A stretch of DNA of 64,000 bases from Pseudomonas sp. ANT_H12B (GTDB lineage: Bacteria; Pseudomonadota; Gammaproteobacteria; Pseudomonadales; Pseudomonadaceae), in contig NZ_VOBI01000019.1 in the NCBI RefSeq assembly GCF_008369325.1, positions 78,884 through 142,883 on the forward strand, in the 5' to 3' direction. Under the pieces are notes generated by a model. It searched no databases. It was not told the origin of the DNA and saw only the letters and a program-made list of their open reading frames with translations. The translations under genes and the position numbers were made by a program. Position 1 is the stretch's first letter. Every line of letters starts with the position of its first letter. Below are positions 16,412 through 29,470 of the stretch, in pieces.

Positions 16412-17257
16412 TTACGCGGTCTCTACCGTCGGAAAACTCTTCACCAGTTCGTCCAAAGCTTTGAGCTGGGCCAGGAATGGCTCCAGTTTGTCGAGACGCA
16501 AGGCGCAAGGGCCGTCGCATTTGGCATTGTCCGGGTCCGGGTGCGCTTCGAGGAACAGCCCCGCCAAAGACTGGCTCATGCCGGCCTTGGCCAGGTCGGT
16601 GACCTGGGCGCGGCGACCGCCGGCGGAATCGGAGCGACCACCAGGCATTTGCAGCGCGTGAGTCACGTCGAAGAACACCGGATATTCGAACTGCTTCATG
16701 ATGCCGAAGCCGAGCATGTCGACGACCAGGTTGTTGTAGCCGAAGCTCGAACCACGTTCGCAGAGGATCAACTGATCGTTACCCGCTTCCACGCACTTGC
16801 TCAGGATGTGTTTCATTTCCTGAGGGGCGAGGAACTGGGCTTTCTTGATGTTGATCACCGCGCCGGTCTTGGCCATCGCGACCACAAGGTCGGTCTGGCG
16901 CGACAGGAAGGCTGGCAGCTGAATGATGTCGCAGACCTCAGCGACGACCGCGGCCTGATCAGGCTCGTGGACGTCGGTGATGATCGGCACGCCGAAAGCT
17001 TGCTTGATGTCCTGGAAAATCCGCATGCCCTCTTCCAGGCCGGGGCCACGGTAAGAGGTCACGGAGGAACGGTTGGCCTTGTCGAAGCTGGCCTTGAACA
17101 CGTAAGGGATACCGAGTTTCTCGGTAACCTTTACGTATTCTTCGCAGACCTGCATCGCCATGTCGCGGCTTTCCAGCACGTTCATGCCACCGAACAGCAC
17201 CATTGGCTTGTCGTTGGCAATCTCGATATCGCCTACGCGGATGATCTTCTGCGCCAT
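16412..17257 (-). CDS. kdsA: 3-deoxy-8-phosphooctulonate (KDO-8-P) synthase
   Basis: Condenses arabinose 5-phosphate with phosphoenolpyruvate to KDO-8-phosphate for the LPS inner core. 281 residues. Family blocks FGGMNVLES, FKASFDKANRSS, GVPIITDVHEP, ERGSSFGYNNLVVDM and DVTHALQMPGG are all present. The gene starts 5 bp after the pyrG stop, so pyrG-kdsA (and probably eno) are co-transcribed; eno produces one of its substrates. Confidence 0.97.
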   Translation of the reverse strand: MAQKIIRVGDIEIANDKPMVLFGGMNVLESRDMAMQVCEEYVKVTEKLGIPYVFKASFDKANRSSVTSYRGPGLEEGMRIFQDIKQAFGVPIITDVHEPDQAAVVAEVCDIIQLPAFLSRQTDLVVAMAKTGAVINIKKAQFLAPQEMKHILSKCVEAGNDQLILCERGSSFGYNNLVVDMLGFGIMKQFEYPVFFDVTHALQMPGGRSDSAGGRRAQVTDLAKAGMSQSLAGLFLEAHPDPDNAKCDGPCALRLDKLEPFLAQLKALDELVKSFPTVETA

Positions 17258-17262
17258 CAGAT

Positions 17263-18894
17263 TTATGCCTTTTTCTGGTGTTGAATCAAAGCTGCTTTAA
17301 CGAAACCGCTGAACAACGGGTGACCGTCACGTGGCGTCGAAGTGAACTCAGGGTGGAACTGGCAAGCGACGAACCATGGATGATCCGGGGCTTCAACCAC
17401 TTCAACCAGCGCGCCATCACCGGAACGACCGGAGATTTTCAGACCGGCTTCCATGATTTGCGGCAGGAGGTTGTTGTTCACTTCGTAGCGATGACGGTGA
17501 CGTTCGACGATCACGTCCTTGGCGTAGCAATCGTGCACCAGGGAACCTGGCTCAAGCAGACAATCCTGAGCGCCGAGGCGCATGGTGCCGCCCAGGTCGG
17601 ACGTTTCGGTGCGGGTTTCGACGGCACCGGTGGCATCTTCCCATTCGGTGATCAAGCCCACGACCGGATGACCGCTGGCACGATCGAACTCGGTGGAGTT
17701 GGCGTCTTTCCAGCCCATCACATTACGGGCGAACTCGATGACCGCCACTTGCATGCCCAGGCAGATACCCAGGTACGGAACCTTGTTTTCGCGAGCGAAT
17801 TGAACGGCAGTGATCTTGCCTTCCACGCCGCGCAGACCGAAGCCGCCCGGTACGAGGATCGCGTCAACACCTTCGAGCAACGCGGTGCCCTGATTTTCGA
17901 TGTCTTCGGAATCGATGTAGCGCAGGTTGACCTTGGTGCGGTTGCTGATGCCGGCGTGACTCATCGCTTCGATCAGCGACTTGTAGGCGTCCAGCAGCTC
18001 CATGTACTTGCCGACCATGGCGATGGTGACTTCGTGCTCAGGGTTGAGCTTGGCGTCGACCACGGCTTCCCACTCGGACAGATCGGCGCCGCCACATTGC
18101 AGGCCGAAACGCTCGACAACGAAATCATCCAGGCCCTGGGCGTGCAGAATGCCCGGGATCCTGTAGATGGTGTCGGCGTCTTCCAGCGCGATCACCGCAC
18201 GTTCTTCAACGTTGGTAAATTGCGCGATCTTGCGACGCGAAGAGATGTCGATCGGGTGATCGGAACGGCAGACCAGCACGTCTGGTTGCAGGCCGATGGA
18301 ACGCAGTTCCTTGACCGAGTGCTGGGTAGGCTTGGTTTTGGTTTCGCCGGCAGTGGCGATGTACGGCACCAGAGTGAGGTGCATCAGCATCGCGCGCTTG
18401 GCACCGACTTCGAAACGCAATTGACGAATGGCTTCGAGGAACGGCTGGGACTCGATGTCACCCACGGTGCCACCGATCTCGACCATGGCCACGTCAGCAT
18501 CGCCGGCGCCCTTGATGATGCGGCGCTTGATTTCGTCGGTGATGTGCGGGATCACCTGGATGGTGGCGCCCAGGTAATCACCACGGCGCTCTTTGCGCAG
18601 CACGTGTTCGTAGACACGGCCGGTGGTGAAGTTGTTGTTCTGGGTCATGGTCGTGCGGATGAACCGCTCGTAGTGGCCCAGGTCCAGGTCGGTCTCGGCG
18701 CCGTCGTGGGTGACGAACACTTCACCGTGCTGGAACGGGCTCATGGTGCCCGGGTCGACGTTGATGTACGGGTCCAGCTTCAGCATGGTGACCTTAAGTC
18801 CCCGCGCCTCCAGGATCGCCGCCAATGAAGCCGATGCAATGCCTTTCCCCAATGAAGAAACAACACCGCCCGTGACGAATATGTAGCGCGTCAT
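17263..18894 (-). CDS. pyrG: CTP synthase
   Basis: Makes CTP from UTP, ATP and glutamine; 543 residues. The N-terminal synthetase domain begins with the P-loop (TGGVVSSLGKGIASASLAAIL, residues 8-28). The C-terminal class I glutamine amidotransferase domain has the nucleophile in LGICLGMQ (near residue 380) and the His/Glu pair in HPEFTS (near 516). First gene of the pyrG-kdsA-eno group; the 274-bp gap to tilS should contain its promoter. Confidence 0.98.
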   Translation of the reverse strand: MTRYIFVTGGVVSSLGKGIASASLAAILEARGLKVTMLKLDPYINVDPGTMSPFQHGEVFVTHDGAETDLDLGHYERFIRTTMTQNNNFTTGRVYEHVLRKERRGDYLGATIQVIPHITDEIKRRIIKGAGDADVAMVEIGGTVGDIESQPFLEAIRQLRFEVGAKRAMLMHLTLVPYIATAGETKTKPTQHSVKELRSIGLQPDVLVCRSDHPIDISSRRKIAQFTNVEERAVIALEDADTIYRIPGILHAQGLDDFVVERFGLQCGGADLSEWEAVVDAKLNPEHEVTIAMVGKYMELLDAYKSLIEAMSHAGISNRTKVNLRYIDSEDIENQGTALLEGVDAILVPGGFGLRGVEGKITAVQFARENKVPYLGICLGMQVAVIEFARNVMGWKDANSTEFDRASGHPVVGLITEWEDATGAVETRTETSDLGGTMRLGAQDCLLEPGSLVHDCYAKDVIVERHRHRYEVNNNLLPQIMEAGLKISGRSGDGALVEVVEAPDHPWFVACQFHPEFTSTPRDGHPLFSGFVKAALIQHQKKA

Positions 18895-19168
18895 GAAAAA
18901 CCCTAGAAGTCTGCGTTAAAGCGGTCCGAGCCGCCGGGGAGAGCGAAGGAAGGCCGAAGCCCCCGATCACCTGCATTAATCACAGTGCACCTTTCAAAAA
19001 AACCGCCGCGTTGGGACAGACCGGAAGATGAAATACCGGTACGTTGCTCGCTACACATTTTTTGGAATCGCCCAGCAAAGACTGCTTGGTAATCGGCAAC
19101 TCCTGCAATTCAGGCGAATCCACAGAAGTTGTATCAAGAAGGGAGCGTAGTCTACCGGAAAGCCCCTT

Positions 19169-20497
19169 TCAGCTCAAACCTTGATCTTCGTGTGGTGGCT
19201 GCCAATGCAAATTCCAGTCACCCATCGCGCACCCATTCAACCCCGGCAGGTTCGCTACCGCCAGCAATTGCTCGCCCCGGAAGAGCAGCGGCAATCTGCC
19301 ACGGGAGAACGGCGGCAAACCGTTCTCGTTAAGCAAACGCTTCAGATCGCGATGACCGCGACCGGGAAGATTCATCACCTCACCTCCTTCACGATAGCGG
19401 ATATGCAGCGGGCCATCGGGGATTTGCCCGGCGAGCGTGAGCACCCCGTTGTCCGGTAACACCAGCGCCAGCGAGGGATCCGGCCATTTTTCAGGCGCAG
19501 GCGCAGTGCGCATCCAGCTGCCGGACAACCACCAGATACGCCCACCTGCCCGATGCAGTTCGCCATCCGCCAGCCGCCAGATCGGACAGGCATCGCCCGT
19601 GGCATCGCGCAAATCTTCCCAACCCGACCAATGGTCACTGTCCGGAAGTCGTGTCAGCGGTTCGAGCCAATGGCTCAATGCATTGCGCTGGCGAGCAGCG
19701 GAAAGCGTTTCCAGTACCGCCAGTTCCAGGGACGGTAATCCCAGCCAATCGAAATCACTGACTGTGCTGGCGCTGGCCAGATCGATTTGCGCCAGTTCAT
19801 CGAGCAGTTCCTGCGCTTCGCTCAGATGCGTGGCACTTCGGGCCATCGTCGCCATCGCTTGCGGCCAGCGCTCGATCAACACAGGGAACACCTGATGACG
19901 CAGATAATTGCGCGAGAACTGTCGGTCCTGGTTCGAAGGGTCTTCGATCCATTTCAGTTGATGCTCGGCCGCATAGGCTTCAAGTTCAACCCGCGTGACA
20001 TCGAGCAATGGCCGCAGTAAATTCCCTTCGCCCAGCGGCCGTCGGCGTGGCATTCCCGACAACCCCCTCACCCCTGCCCCACGCATCAGCCGGAACATCA
20101 GGGTTTCTGCCTGATCGTCGCGGTGCTGGGCCGTCAGCAATACTTCATTGGGCTGAATGGCTTCAACGAACGCGCCATACCGTGCATCCCGGGCCGCACG
20201 CTCAAGGCTGGCGCCGGGTTGAACCTGGACGCAAACCACCTGTAGCGGCACACCCAAAGCATCACAGACCGACTGACAATGAGCCGGCCACGCATCAGCC
20301 ACAGCCTGAAGGCCGTGATGGACATGGATGGCGCTTAGCGCCGGCAGGGATTCGATTTTTGCGAGGTGTGCAAGAAGGTGCAGCAGGACGGTGGAGTCGA
20401 GGCCGCCGGAGAAGGCGATGCGCCAGGCTGGCGCGTTGCGCCACGGAGCAAGATTCAGCAGGAGTTTGGCAGACAGATCAATCTTCGAAGAATTCAT
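19169..20497 (-). CDS. tilS: tRNA(Ile)-lysidine synthase
   Basis: Modifies C34 of the minor isoleucine tRNA (CAU anticodon) to lysidine with lysine and ATP; essential in most bacteria. 442 residues. The PP-loop ATP-pyrophosphatase motif SGGLDS is at 30-35, followed by HVHHGLQ and RDDQAETLMFRLMRGAG. The C-terminal substrate-binding domains are present. Separated from accA by a REPIN. Confidence 0.96.
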   Translation of the reverse strand: MNSSKIDLSAKLLLNLAPWRNAPAWRIAFSGGLDSTVLLHLLAHLAKIESLPALSAIHVHHGLQAVADAWPAHCQSVCDALGVPLQVVCVQVQPGASLERAARDARYGAFVEAIQPNEVLLTAQHRDDQAETLMFRLMRGAGVRGLSGMPRRRPLGEGNLLRPLLDVTRVELEAYAAEHQLKWIEDPSNQDRQFSRNYLRHQVFPVLIERWPQAMATMARSATHLSEAQELLDELAQIDLASASTVSDFDWLGLPSLELAVLETLSAARQRNALSHWLEPLTRLPDSDHWSGWEDLRDATGDACPIWRLADGELHRAGGRIWWLSGSWMRTAPAPEKWPDPSLALVLPDNGVLTLAGQIPDGPLHIRYREGGEVMNLPGRGHRDLKRLLNENGLPPFSRGRLPLLFRGEQLLAVANLPGLNGCAMGDWNLHWQPPHEDQGLS

Positions 20498-20522
20498 AGG
20501 TCGGTCGCCTCACCTAGACCCA

Positions 20523-20614
20523 ATGTGGGTGCGAGCCTGCTTGCGAAGGCTGCTTAACATTCAACACATTTGTTGGCTGTTATACCGCTTTCGCGAGCAG
20601 GCTCGCTCCCACAT
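20523..20614. repeat. REPIN (two inverted REPs) between accA and tilS
   Basis: ATGTGGGTGCGAGCCTGCTTGCGA and, inverted, TCGCGAGCAGGCTCGCTCCCACAT flank a spacer containing TAACATTCAACA, which recurs in the REPIN at 61797. Confidence 0.85.
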
Positions 20615-20632
20615 GGGTAAAACGAGATCAGA

Positions 20633-21580
20633 TCAGAGACCGTAGCTCATCAGACGCTCATAACGACGAGCCAGCAGCGCCTCGTTATCGAACTTCTTCA
20701 ACATCGCCAGTTGCGAACTCAGCTCCGCACGGATCGAGGCAGCCGCAGCGGCCGGATTGCGGTGCGCGCCACCCAAAGGCTCGCCGATCACTTTATCCAC
20801 GATGCCCAGGCCTTTCAGGCGCTCGGCCGTGATACCCATGGCTTCAGCGGCATCCGGTGCTTTCTCGGCGGTTTTCCACAGGATCGAGGCGCAACCTTCC
20901 GGCGAAATCACAGCATAAGTCGAGTACTGCAGCATGTTCAGCTGATCGCAGACGCCGATCGCCAGCGCACCACCGGAACCACCCTCACCGATGACGGTGG
21001 CGATGATCGGGGTTTTCAGGCGGGCCATGACGCGCAGGTTCCAGGCAATCGCTTCGCTCTGGTTGCGCTCTTCAGCGTCGATGCCAGGGTAAGCGCCCGG
21101 GGTGTCGATGAAGGTCAGGATCGGCATTTTGAAGCGCTCGGCCATTTCCATCAGGCGGCAAGCCTTGCGGTAGCCTTCCGGACGCGGCATGCCGAAGTTG
21201 CGACGAACCTTCTCGCGCACTTCGCGGCCTTTCTGGTGACCAATGATCATCACCGGCTCATCGTCCAGACGGGCAATACCACCGACGATTGCGGCGTCGT
21301 CGGAGAAGTGACGGTCGCCGTGCAGTTCGTCGAACTCGGTGAAGATGTGTTCGATGTAGTCCAAGGTGTACGGACGACGCGGGTGACGCGCCAGACGCGC
21401 GATCTGCCAGCTGGTCAGCTTGCCGAAGATGTCTTCGGTCAGCGTGCTGCTTTTGTCCTGCAGGCGGGAGATCTCATCGCCGATATTCAGCGAATTGTCG
21501 TTACCGACCAAGCGCAACTCTTCGATCTTGGCTTGCAGGTCGGCGATCGGCTGTTCGAAATCTAGAAAATTCGGGTTCAT
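20633..21580 (-). CDS. accA: Acetyl-CoA carboxylase carboxyltransferase subunit alpha
   Basis: Alpha subunit of the carboxyltransferase that forms malonyl-CoA, the first committed step of fatty-acid synthesis; partners AccB, AccC and AccD are elsewhere. 315 residues from ATG 21580 (MNPNFLDFEQPI). The crotonase-like core is recognisable from FIDTPGAYPGIDAEERNQSEAIA and IGEGGSGGALAIG. It follows dnaE by 140 bp on the same strand, the conserved dnaE-accA arrangement. Confidence 0.97.
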   Translation of the reverse strand: MNPNFLDFEQPIADLQAKIEELRLVGNDNSLNIGDEISRLQDKSSTLTEDIFGKLTSWQIARLARHPRRPYTLDYIEHIFTEFDELHGDRHFSDDAAIVGGIARLDDEPVMIIGHQKGREVREKVRRNFGMPRPEGYRKACRLMEMAERFKMPILTFIDTPGAYPGIDAEERNQSEAIAWNLRVMARLKTPIIATVIGEGGSGGALAIGVCDQLNMLQYSTYAVISPEGCASILWKTAEKAPDAAEAMGITAERLKGLGIVDKVIGEPLGGAHRNPAAAAASIRAELSSQLAMLKKFDNEALLARRYERLMSYGL

Positions 21581-21720
21581 AGGCGTCCGTCTTGGGTCGA
21601 CGTCCAAGAGAGCTTGGGCCGGCCGGTTGTCTATTCGCGCCCTACCTTAAGGGAGAGGCGCGTTCAGGTCGAGATTAAAAATTCAGGTCGAGATCAGGGC
21701 CTTTGAATGCCACCTGACCG

Positions 21721-25242
<3,522 letters not shown>

Positions 25243-25272
25243 AGTGATCCTGCGTTATGTCATGAAAACAAC

Positions 25273-25296
25273 AAGGCCCGGATTGTACCGGGCCTT
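25273..25296 (-). terminator. Hairpin between rnhB and dnaE, possible terminator
   Basis: AAGGCCCGG-ATTGTA-CCGGGCCTT, a 9-bp perfect stem; read on the minus strand it is followed by GTTGTTTTC, a weak T-run. It may end the lpx-rnhB transcript. Confidence 0.6.
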
Positions 25297-25318
25297 GGCA
25301 AAAACATCAGCCTTGCGA

Positions 25319-25960
25319 CTAACTCTCGATCAGGTTTTCCCGCGCCTCGTAGGCCAGGCGTACCGGGGCGAACGAGCGGCGGTGAATCGGCGTCGGCCCC
25401 AAGCGGGCCAGCGCTTCCAGATGAACGGGCGTCGGGTAGCCTTTGTGGCCACCGATCCCGTAACCCGGGTAAATCAATTCGAATGCGGCCATTTCACGAT
25501 CGCGACTGACCTTGGCCAGAATCGACGCTGCAGCAATGGCCGGCACCTTGCCGTCGCCCTGTACTACGGCTTCAGCGCGCATGGACAGTTTTGGGCAGCG
25601 GTTGCCGTCGATCATCGCCAGTTTCGGCTGAATGTGCAGACCCTCGATGGCGCGCTGCATGGCCAGCATGGTGGCATGCAGAATGTTCAGCTCATCGATT
25701 TCTTCGACTTCGGCCCGGGCAATGCTCCAGCTCAGGGCTTTTTCGCAGATTTCGTCATAGAGCTTTTCGCGGCGGGCTTCGGTGAGCTTCTTCGAGTCGT
25801 TCAGGCCGAGTATCGGACGACGTGGATCGAGGATCACAGCAGCTGTTACCACGGCGCCGCAGAGCGGGCCGCGACCGACTTCGTCAACGCCGGCAACCAA
25901 CTCTTCTACTTCAGCGACCAAGGTGAAATCCAGCCCCATTTGCATGCTTGTCTTTCTCAT
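25319..25960 (-). CDS. rnhB: Ribonuclease HII
   Basis: Removes RNA from RNA-DNA hybrids, including single misincorporated ribonucleotides. 213 residues from ATG 25960, which overlaps the lpxB stop (ATGA); the internal ATG at 25945 (MQMGLDF) is the alternative. The GVDEVGRGPLCG motif gives the catalytic Asp-Glu pair (26-27), with LNDSKKLTEARR and the MIDGN motif following. Confidence 0.96.
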   Translation of the reverse strand: MRKTSMQMGLDFTLVAEVEELVAGVDEVGRGPLCGAVVTAAVILDPRRPILGLNDSKKLTEARREKLYDEICEKALSWSIARAEVEEIDELNILHATMLAMQRAIEGLHIQPKLAMIDGNRCPKLSMRAEAVVQGDGKVPAIAAASILAKVSRDREMAAFELIYPGYGIGGHKGYPTPVHLEALARLGPTPIHRRSFAPVRLAYEARENLIES

Positions 25961-27087
25961 GGTACTTGGCCGATCAGATTCAGCACTGCATCCGCAGCCT
26001 GGTTAGAGGCATCCAGACGCAGGGTCCGGTGAATTTCATCAAAGCCACGGGTCTGCTCCTCCCCACCCTCGATCAGCGGCGACAAGGTCTGGGCCAGCGC
26101 TTCAACTGTCGCATCGTCCTGCAGCAACTCGGGAACCAGCAGGCGCTGAGCCAGAAGATTCGGCAAGGAGACGTAAGGACTTTTCACCATGCGTTTGAGA
26201 ATCCAGAACGTCAGCGGCGCCAAGCGGTACGCAACCACCATCGGCCGTTTGTACAGCAATGCCTCAAGCGTCGCTGTTCCGGAGGCAATCAGCACTGCAT
26301 CGCAGGCTGCCAGCGCCAGATGGGAGTTGCCATCGAGCAAGGTCAGCGGCAGATCGCGACCCGCCAACAACTCTTCAAGCTGTGCTCGACGCTGAGGGCT
26401 GGCGCAAGGCAAGACGAACCTCACGCCAGGGCGCAGGGATCGCAGGCGCTGGGCGGTATCGAGGAACAACCCACCGAGACGGCCAACCTCACCACCGCGA
26501 CTGCCGGGCATCAGCGCGACCAGCGGCCCGTCTGGCAAGCCGAGCTCGGCCCGTGCGGCGGCGCGATCGGCTTCAAGCGGGATCGCATCGGCCAGGGAGT
26601 GCCCGACAAACCGCACCGGTACGCCCTTCTCTTCATAGAATTTCGCTTCGAAGGGGAACAGGGTCAGCATCAAGTCGCAGCCTTCGCGAATCTTCAGCAC
26701 GCGCTTCTGCCGCCAGGCCCAGACCGACGGGCTGACGTAGTGCACGGTCTTGATCCCGGCCTGGCGCAGCTTGAGTTCGATATTGAGGTTGAAGTCCGGG
26801 GCATCGATACCGATGAACACGTCCGGCTTCTCGGCGATCAGATCAGCGACCAGCTTCTTGCGGCGAGCCAGCAGCTCGCGCAGTCGACCCAGCACTTCCA
26901 CCAGGCCCATGACTGAAAGACGCTCCATCGGGAAATACGAGGTCAGGCCTTGAGCCTGCATCAACGGACCGCCGACACCGATGAACTCGACCGCCGGATG
27001 CTGAGCCTTGAGCGCGCGCATGAGGCCGGCACCCAGAATGTCACCGGAAGCCTCACCCGCCACCAGCGCGATACGCAGATTAGCCAT
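25957..27087 (-). CDS. lpxB: Lipid-A-disaccharide synthase
   Basis: GT19 glycosyltransferase that joins UDP-2,3-diacylglucosamine and lipid X into the lipid A disaccharide at the inner membrane. 376 residues. Family blocks AGEASGDILGAGLM, FIGIDAPDFNLNIE, YVSPSVWAWRQKR and the SGTATLEALL segment near the C-terminus are present. The start is 2 bp after lpxA and the stop overlaps rnhB by 4 nt. Confidence 0.97.
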   Translation of the reverse strand: MANLRIALVAGEASGDILGAGLMRALKAQHPAVEFIGVGGPLMQAQGLTSYFPMERLSVMGLVEVLGRLRELLARRKKLVADLIAEKPDVFIGIDAPDFNLNIELKLRQAGIKTVHYVSPSVWAWRQKRVLKIREGCDLMLTLFPFEAKFYEEKGVPVRFVGHSLADAIPLEADRAAARAELGLPDGPLVALMPGSRGGEVGRLGGLFLDTAQRLRSLRPGVRFVLPCASPQRRAQLEELLAGRDLPLTLLDGNSHLALAACDAVLIASGTATLEALLYKRPMVVAYRLAPLTFWILKRMVKSPYVSLPNLLAQRLLVPELLQDDATVEALAQTLSPLIEGGEEQTRGFDEIHRTLRLDASNQAADAVLNLIGQVP

Positions 27088-27089
27088 GA

Positions 27090-27866
27090 TTAACGAGTGA
27101 TGCCGCGGGTCGAAGACTGGATGGAATCACGGAACACCGCGACTTCCGGGAACTGAACCGAAGGTTCGGTCAATTCGGCGAGTGCCTGCTCTACCGTCAG
27201 GCCCTGGCGGTAAACCACCTTGTAGGCACGACGCAGGGCATGGATCGCGTCTTCGCTGAAACCGCGTCGGCGCATGCCTTCGAAGTTCATGCTGCGGGCT
27301 TCGGCCGGGTTGCCAAACACCGTGACGTACGCAGGAACGTCCTTGCCGATGGCCGTGCCCATACCGGAAAAGCTGTGGGCGCCGATATGGCAGTACTGGT
27401 GAACCAGGGTGAACCCGGACAGGATCGCCCAATCTTCAACGTGCACATGGCCAGCCAACGCTGTGTTGTTAACCAGGATGCAGTGGTTGCCGATGACGCT
27501 GTCGTGGCCGATGTGGGCATAGGCCATGATCAGGTTGTGATCGCCCAGGGTCGTTTCAGCGCGGTCCTGAACGGTGCCACGGTGAATCGTCACACCTTCA
27601 CGGATGACATTGTGGTCACCGATGACCAGACGGGTTTCTTCGCCCTTGTATTTCAGATCGGGAGTGTCTTCGCCTACCGAAGAAAACTGGTAGATGCGGT
27701 TGTGCTTACCGATTCGGGTCGGGCCTTTGAGAATCACATGCGGCCCGATCACTGTCCCCTCGCCGATTTCCACACCTGCGCCGATGATCGACCAAGGGCC
27801 GACCTCGACGTCGTCAGCCAGAATGGCCGCCGGATCGATGATTGCGCGAGGGTCAATCAAACTCAT
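27090..27866 (-). CDS. lpxA: UDP-N-acetylglucosamine acyltransferase
   Basis: First step of lipid A synthesis: transfers a 3-hydroxyacyl chain from ACP to UDP-GlcNAc. 258 residues, left-handed beta-helix of hexapeptide repeats. The catalytic His lies in MAYAHIGHD (His121; His125 in E. coli). Residue 169 is Met, the position of the acyl-chain ruler (Gly173 in E. coli, Met169 in P. aeruginosa), predicting a preference for 3-hydroxydecanoyl chains as in P. aeruginosa. Overlaps fabZ by 4 nt. Confidence 0.97.
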   Translation of the reverse strand: MSLIDPRAIIDPAAILADDVEVGPWSIIGAGVEIGEGTVIGPHVILKGPTRIGKHNRIYQFSSVGEDTPDLKYKGEETRLVIGDHNVIREGVTIHRGTVQDRAETTLGDHNLIMAYAHIGHDSVIGNHCILVNNTALAGHVHVEDWAILSGFTLVHQYCHIGAHSFSGMGTAIGKDVPAYVTVFGNPAEARSMNFEGMRRRGFSEDAIHALRRAYKVVYRQGLTVEQALAELTEPSVQFPEVAVFRDSIQSSTRGITR

Positions 27867-28303
27867 AGTTTGCGTTCCGCGCAGATGATTTCAGCGGAGC
27901 AGACTGGCTTGCCATCGACGGACGCCTGGCACTCGAACTTCCAGATTTGACGCTTGCAGCTGATGAAGCGGGCTTCGAGGATCAACTGATCGCCTGGGGT
28001 GACGGGCTGGCGAAAACGCAGCTTGTCGGAGCCGACGAAGTAGTAGAGCGTGCCGTCGGCAGGCTTCACGTCGAGCATTTTGAAGCCAAGGATGCCGGCA
28101 GCCTGAGCCATCGCTTCGATGATCAACACACCCGGCATGATTGGATGCGCAGGGAAGTGACCATTGAAGAACGGTTCGTTGATGCTGACATTCTTGTAGG
28201 CGCGAATGCGCTTGCCTTCCACATCCAGTTCCACGACCCGGTCCACCAGCAGGAAAGGGTAACGGTGAGGCAGGTATTCGCGAATCTCGTTGATGTCCAT
28301 CAT
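27863..28303 (-). CDS. fabZ: 3-hydroxyacyl-ACP dehydratase FabZ
   Basis: Dehydrates 3-hydroxyacyl-ACP in fatty-acid elongation and so competes with LpxA/LpxD for 3-hydroxyacyl-ACP. About 146 residues from ATG 28303 (MMDINEIREYLPHRYPFLLVDRV). Catalytic His49 (NGHFPAHPIMPG) and Glu63 (IIEAMAQ) are in place. An upstream ATG at 28363 would add a non-conserved leader of 20 residues and is rejected. Confidence 0.96.
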   Translation of the reverse strand: MMDINEIREYLPHRYPFLLVDRVVELDVEGKRIRAYKNVSINEPFFNGHFPAHPIMPGVLIIEAMAQAAGILGFKMLDVKPADGTLYYFVGSDKLRFRQPVTPGDQLILEARFISCKRQIWKFECQASVDGKPVCSAEIICAERKL

Positions 28304-28411
28304 TTCGGGGGGGAAGCCTATGTAAAGATTGGGAGGCGCGACTGACGCGCACCCCTCTAGCAAATCAAGGAGGCAGTCTAGCGGCTGTGCACACTTGATA
28401 TGGAAATGGTA

Positions 28412-29467
28412 TCAGCCATCTGATGAAGCATTACCGTCAGGGGTCACGTCCCCTACTCGCTTTTCCAGTTGTCGCAAACGCCGCGCGATGTCATCGAGCT
28501 GACGGATGCGTGCCGCGCTTTTGCGCCACTCGGCAGCCGGTTGCATGGCTGTACCGGAAGAATAGGAGCCCTTTTCAGTAATCGAATGGGTCACCATGGT
28601 CATCCCGGTGATGAAAACGTTATCGCAAATTTCGATATGCCCCACCAGCCCGACGCCACCGGCGAGCATGCAATGCTTGCCGATTTTGGTGCTGCCGGAG
28701 ATCCCCACGCAGGCGGCCATGGCGGTGTGATCACCGATCTGCACGTTGTGAGCGATCTGGATCTGATTGTCGAGCTTCACACCGTTGCCCAGAACGGTAT
28801 CGGCCAGCGCCCCGCGATCGATAGCGGTATTCACGCCAATCTCGACGTCGTCACCGACCAGCACTCCACCAATCTGGGCGATTTTCTGCCAAACGCCTTT
28901 CTCGTTGGCAAAACCGAAGCCTTCACCACCGAGTACGGCACCGGACTGGATAACCACTCGTTTGCCGATGCGCACGTCATGGTACAGCGTGACTCGCGGG
29001 GCCAGCCAACCACCCTCGCCAATCTCGCAGCGGGCACCGATAAAGCAATGCGCGCCAACGGTCACGCCGGCCGCAATACGCGCGCTGCTTTCGATCACTG
29101 CAAAAGCACCGATGCTCGCCGCAGGATCAACCATTGCGTCCTCGGCCACTACCGCTGTCGGGTGAATACCAACTGGCGCCTTTGGCTTAGGATCGAACAG
29201 ATGGGAAATACGTGCGTAGGCCAGATACGGATCAGGCACCACCAACGCATTACCGACAAAACCCTCTGCGTCAGCGGCCTTCAGCAACAAGGCTGCGGCC
29301 CGGCTGTCCGCCAGGTATTTACGGTATTGAGGGTTTGCGAGAAAGCTCAATTGAGCTGGGCCAGCCTCTTGCAAAGTGGCTAGCCCAGTAATTTCTTTCT
29401 CCGGGTCGCCACGTAGCGTGGCGCCGAGGAACTCGGCCAATTGGCCGAGCTTAATAGTCGCTGTCAT
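28412..29467 (-). CDS. lpxD: UDP-3-O-(3-hydroxyacyl)glucosamine N-acyltransferase
   Basis: Third acylation step of lipid A. 351 residues: an N-terminal uridine-binding domain (about 1-100), a hexapeptide-repeat beta-helix (about 100-310) and a C-terminal helix that binds ACP. The catalytic His lies in the IQIAHNVQIGDH motif. Located 3 bp after ompH on the same strand; the ompH-lpxD-fabZ-lpxA-lpxB order is the classic gammaproteobacterial cluster. Confidence 0.97.
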   Translation of the reverse strand: MTATIKLGQLAEFLGATLRGDPEKEITGLATLQEAGPAQLSFLANPQYRKYLADSRAAALLLKAADAEGFVGNALVVPDPYLAYARISHLFDPKPKAPVGIHPTAVVAEDAMVDPAASIGAFAVIESSARIAAGVTVGAHCFIGARCEIGEGGWLAPRVTLYHDVRIGKRVVIQSGAVLGGEGFGFANEKGVWQKIAQIGGVLVGDDVEIGVNTAIDRGALADTVLGNGVKLDNQIQIAHNVQIGDHTAMAACVGISGSTKIGKHCMLAGGVGLVGHIEICDNVFITGMTMVTHSITEKGSYSSGTAMQPAAEWRKSAARIRQLDDIARRLRQLEKRVGDVTPDGNASSDG

Positions 29468-29470
29468 GGA

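Noticed and set aside
17278..18828. 516-codon plus-strand frame opposite pyrG
   Set aside because: Shadow frame; composition rich in His/Asp/Gln typical of antisense translation.
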